Below are positions 5,089 to 6,322 of a stretch of 6,322 bases of DNA, piece by piece (within the stretch, counting starts at the first letter, position 1; each line of letters opens with the position of its first letter). The DNA comes from an uncultured euryarchaeote. GTDB lineage: Archaea; Thermoplasmatota; Thermoplasmata; UBA10834. The translations under genes were made by a program, and so were the position numbers. The stretch spans positions 1-6,322 of the forward strand of contig CALMQK010000206.1 in NCBI GenBank assembly GCA_937872085.1, written 5' to 3'. Below the pieces are notes generated by a model that saw nothing but the letters and a program-made list of their open reading frames with translations, searched no databases and was not told where the DNA came from.

Positions 5089-5544
5089 ATGGCAAGAGAT
5101 GTGGGTATCAGAGTAGGCCACAAGACCTGGCTACCAGTCGTGTTCTTCGCGGCTGGTGTGGCGCTCATCTTGGCTGCGGTGGCTGCGGGGACGGCCGATG
5201 TGAGCCTGTTCATCCTGTTCCCGGTGTTCACGGGCACCAGCCCCCTGTTCTTCACCGGGGTGTTGCTCATCGTACTGAGTTTCTTCGTGGGCTTCGCGCT
5301 GATCATGATGGGGCAACTGGAAGCGCTACGGCATGCCCCCGAGATGCCAGAAGAGGTGGAGGCGGAGATCCACGGAGGTGCGATACCCGAAGCACACAAG
5401 ACGAAACCGGACTTCGGAGGACTCATACTCATCGGGCCGATTCCGATCGCCTTCGGGTCGAGCCGGTCGATCGCGATATTCATGCTAGTGGTCGGCGTCG
5501 TCCTGGTGGCGGCCTTCATCATCGCCGCCATTCTTTTCCATTAG
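5089..5544 (+). CDS. DUF131 / TIGR00304-like membrane protein
   Basis: A 151-residue integral membrane protein of unknown function. The C-terminal part has the signature GGLILIGPIPIAFGSSRS (110-127) followed by a transmembrane helix at about 128-149, the hallmark of the archaeal DUF131/TIGR00304 family. Ahead of it lie a helix at about 13-34, a second at about 52-74 and a charged linker rich in Glu and His (75-108). It is longer than the compact two-helix family members; the FPVFTGTSPLFFTG stretch (44-57) plus its helix looks loosely like a second copy of the signature-plus-helix unit. No catalytic residues are evident and the role is unknown. The ATG at 5089 is the first start in this frame that gives the hydrophobic N-terminus; the ATGs at 5057, 5061 and 5085 are in other frames. 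The last 60 nt overlap the 3' end of the convergent small-protein gene. Confidence 0.8.
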   Translation: MARDVGIRVGHKTWLPVVFFAAGVALILAAVAAGTADVSLFILFPVFTGTSPLFFTGVLLIVLSFFVGFALIMMGQLEALRHAPEMPEEVEAEIHGGAIPEAHKTKPDFGGLILIGPIPIAFGSSRSIAIFMLVVGVVLVAAFIIAAILFH

Positions 5545-5739
5545 GAGTCCCTCTGCGACCTGGTCTATGGAGACCCCTTTCGAGGCTGCGAGTTCCCTGA
5601 GTTCTGAGAGCGTGGCGAGATAATACTGAAAATCATGGCCGCTCCTCCGGACTGCCCTTCCGATCGCACGTTCCAGTTCCTCTTTGCGTTGTCGGATCCT
5701 CTGAGCTTCCCTGAGTACCTCAAGGCGCCCCTTGTCCAT
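5485..5739 (-). CDS. Small charged helical protein downstream of the GMP synthase glutaminase gene
   Basis: An 84-residue protein I do not recognise. Residues 1-32 are rich in Glu, Arg and Leu (EAQRIRQRKEELERAIGRAV) and should form an amphipathic or coiled-coil helix. HDFQYYLATLSELRELAASK (35-54) and VSIDQVAEGLLMEK (56-69) suggest two further helices. The tail from 70 is Gly/Asp/His-rich and is the part antisense to the last transmembrane helix of the DUF131-like gene. There is no signal peptide or membrane segment. The ATG sits 3 nt after the stop of the glutaminase gene, so it is very probably the second gene of that operon and translated by reinitiation; no good Shine-Dalgarno is visible. 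A regulatory or structural partner of GMP synthase is conceivable, but only the linkage suggests it. The 60-nt antisense overlap at the 3' end is unusual; an undetected sequence error near the end could also extend the frame. Confidence 0.65.
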   Translation of the reverse strand: MDKGRLEVLREAQRIRQRKEELERAIGRAVRRSGHDFQYYLATLSELRELAASKGVSIDQVAEGLLMEKNGGDDEGRHQDDADH

Positions 5740-5742
5740 CGG

Positions 5743-6318
5743 TCAGGCCTTCTTGTTCTGCGCGCAGATGTCGATGAAGGCCTGGAACATCTCGTAGCCG
5801 CTGTCCGTGTGCTCTACTTCCGGATGGAACTGCAGGCCATACAGGGGCCTCGTGGTGCACTTCATCGCCTGGATCTGGCAGGTATCCGAATGAGCAAGCG
5901 CAACGAAGTCCGGCGGGAGCTGAGTCACCTCGTCGTTGTGGGACTCCCACGCCACGAAGGTGTCCGGGAGGCCTTTGAACAGGTCGTCCTCGTCATCGAC
6001 CATGACGAGCATCTTCCCGAACTCCGCGGTCTTCGAAGGTCCGGCCTGACCCCCCAGGTGCATGGCCATGAACTGATGTCCTGCGCAAATCCCGAGGATG
6101 GGTACGCCGGCTTTGTCGATGTACTCCCCGCACTTGCCCATCTTCTCGCTGTCGAGCCCGACCCGAGGGGCACCGCCAGATAGGACCAACCCGTCCGCCT
6201 TGATGCTCTCGAGAGGGGTCGTGTTGGGGATTATCTCGCTCTCGACGTTGAGGTCCCTAAGCACCCTCCACTCCCTGTGAGTCCACTGACCGCCATTGTC
6301 AACGACCAAGATGCGCAT
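5743..6318 (-). CDS. guaAA: GMP synthase glutaminase subunit (GuaA subunit A)
   Basis: Class I glutamine amidotransferase subunit of the archaeal two-subunit GMP synthase. It hydrolyses glutamine and passes ammonia to a separate ATP-pyrophosphatase subunit that converts XMP to GMP in purine synthesis. The 191 residues match the stand-alone subunit. The catalytic triad is visible: Cys78 in the nucleophile elbow GICAGHQ (76-82), and His165 and Glu167 in GLQFHPEVEHT (161-171). Other family marks are ILVVDNGGQWTHREWRVLRD (3-22), IIPNTTPLE (29-37), LVLSGGAP (44-51) and the AWESHNDEV segment (123-131) that in this family helps couple the two subunits. The ATG at 6316-6318 fits the family N-terminus exactly; only 4 bases of upstream sequence are present, so promoter and upstream neighbour cannot be seen. 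The partner ATP-pyrophosphatase gene is not in the window. The small helical protein gene follows after 3 nt. Confidence 0.95.
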   Translation of the reverse strand: MRILVVDNGGQWTHREWRVLRDLNVESEIIPNTTPLESIKADGLVLSGGAPRVGLDSEKMGKCGEYIDKAGVPILGICAGHQFMAMHLGGQAGPSKTAEFGKMLVMVDDEDDLFKGLPDTFVAWESHNDEVTQLPPDFVALAHSDTCQIQAMKCTTRPLYGLQFHPEVEHTDSGYEMFQAFIDICAQNKKA

Positions 6319-6322
6319 GATA

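Noticed and set aside
4986..5531. A 182-residue N-terminal extension of the 321-residue protein up to an ATG at 5531
   Set aside because: It is Thr/Ser/Pro/Ala-rich low-complexity sequence, antisense to the DUF131-like gene, and would cover the likely promoter. It is a mirror of the membrane-protein codons.
5085..5600. A 171-codon plus-strand frame overlapping the DUF131-like gene
   Set aside because: Its translation is Arg/Gly/His-rich and unlike a folded protein, while the neighbouring frame from 5089 carries the recognised DUF131 signature.
5635..6183. A 182-codon plus-strand frame opposite the GMP synthase subunit
   Set aside because: It is antisense to a gene with an intact catalytic triad and shows no motif of its own.
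1..6322. Insertion sequences, CRISPR arrays, attachment sites or a defence island
   Set aside because: No transposase frame, direct-repeat array or terminal inverted repeat was seen. A possible nuclease-like fold in one gene is not enough to call a defence system.

Overview
This window looks like chromosomal DNA from a GC-rich archaeon, most likely a euryarchaeote. The evidence is gene content: a stand-alone glutaminase subunit of GMP synthase, a PAC2-family proteasome-chaperone-like protein with a Hb-Y-X tail, an archaeal-type stand-alone riboflavin-pathway reductase, a Mut7-C/zinc-ribbon protein and a DUF131-type membrane protein. TATA-like boxes lie about 22-29 bp ahead of several start codons, which fits leaderless or short-leader archaeal transcription. 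Frequent AGG/AGA arginine codons also fit. A Thermoplasmata/Methanomassiliicoccales-like source is a guess from gene style and GC content, not a demonstrated placement.

Layout. Bases 1-1736 (+): the C-terminal half of an MFS transporter overlaps by 4 nt the start of rtcA (RNA 3'-terminal phosphate cyclase). Bases 1733-2503 (-): a PAC2-family protein converges on rtcA with interlocked stop codons. Bases 2504-2929: the only long gene-free stretch, holding the PAC2 promoter, a weak promoter for the next operon, and several small inverted repeats of unknown meaning. Bases 2930-4023 (+): the riboflavin/F420-pathway reductase gene is translationally coupled to a Mut7-C protein. Bases 4020-4985 (-): a 321-residue protein of unknown function, possibly with a restriction-endonuclease-like N-terminal domain, again with interlocked stops against its neighbour. 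Bases 4986-5088: a divergent promoter region. Bases 5089-5544 (+): a DUF131-like membrane protein. Bases 5485-6318 (-): the GMP synthase glutaminase subunit followed after 3 nt by a small charged helical protein whose 3' end overlaps the membrane-protein gene by 60 nt.

The genes are mainly housekeeping (purine and flavin synthesis, RNA end repair, proteostasis) and do not form one obvious pathway. I see no mobile element, CRISPR array, rRNA, tRNA or clear sign of horizontal transfer. The points most worth a second look are the Hb-Y-X tail on the PAC2 protein, the unknown 321-residue protein with two similar C-terminal segments, the small protein behind the GMP synthase subunit, the 426-nt gap in otherwise tightly packed DNA, the short ORF with a strong Shine-Dalgarno that overlaps the reductase start, and the repeated pattern of convergent genes with overlapping 3' ends.
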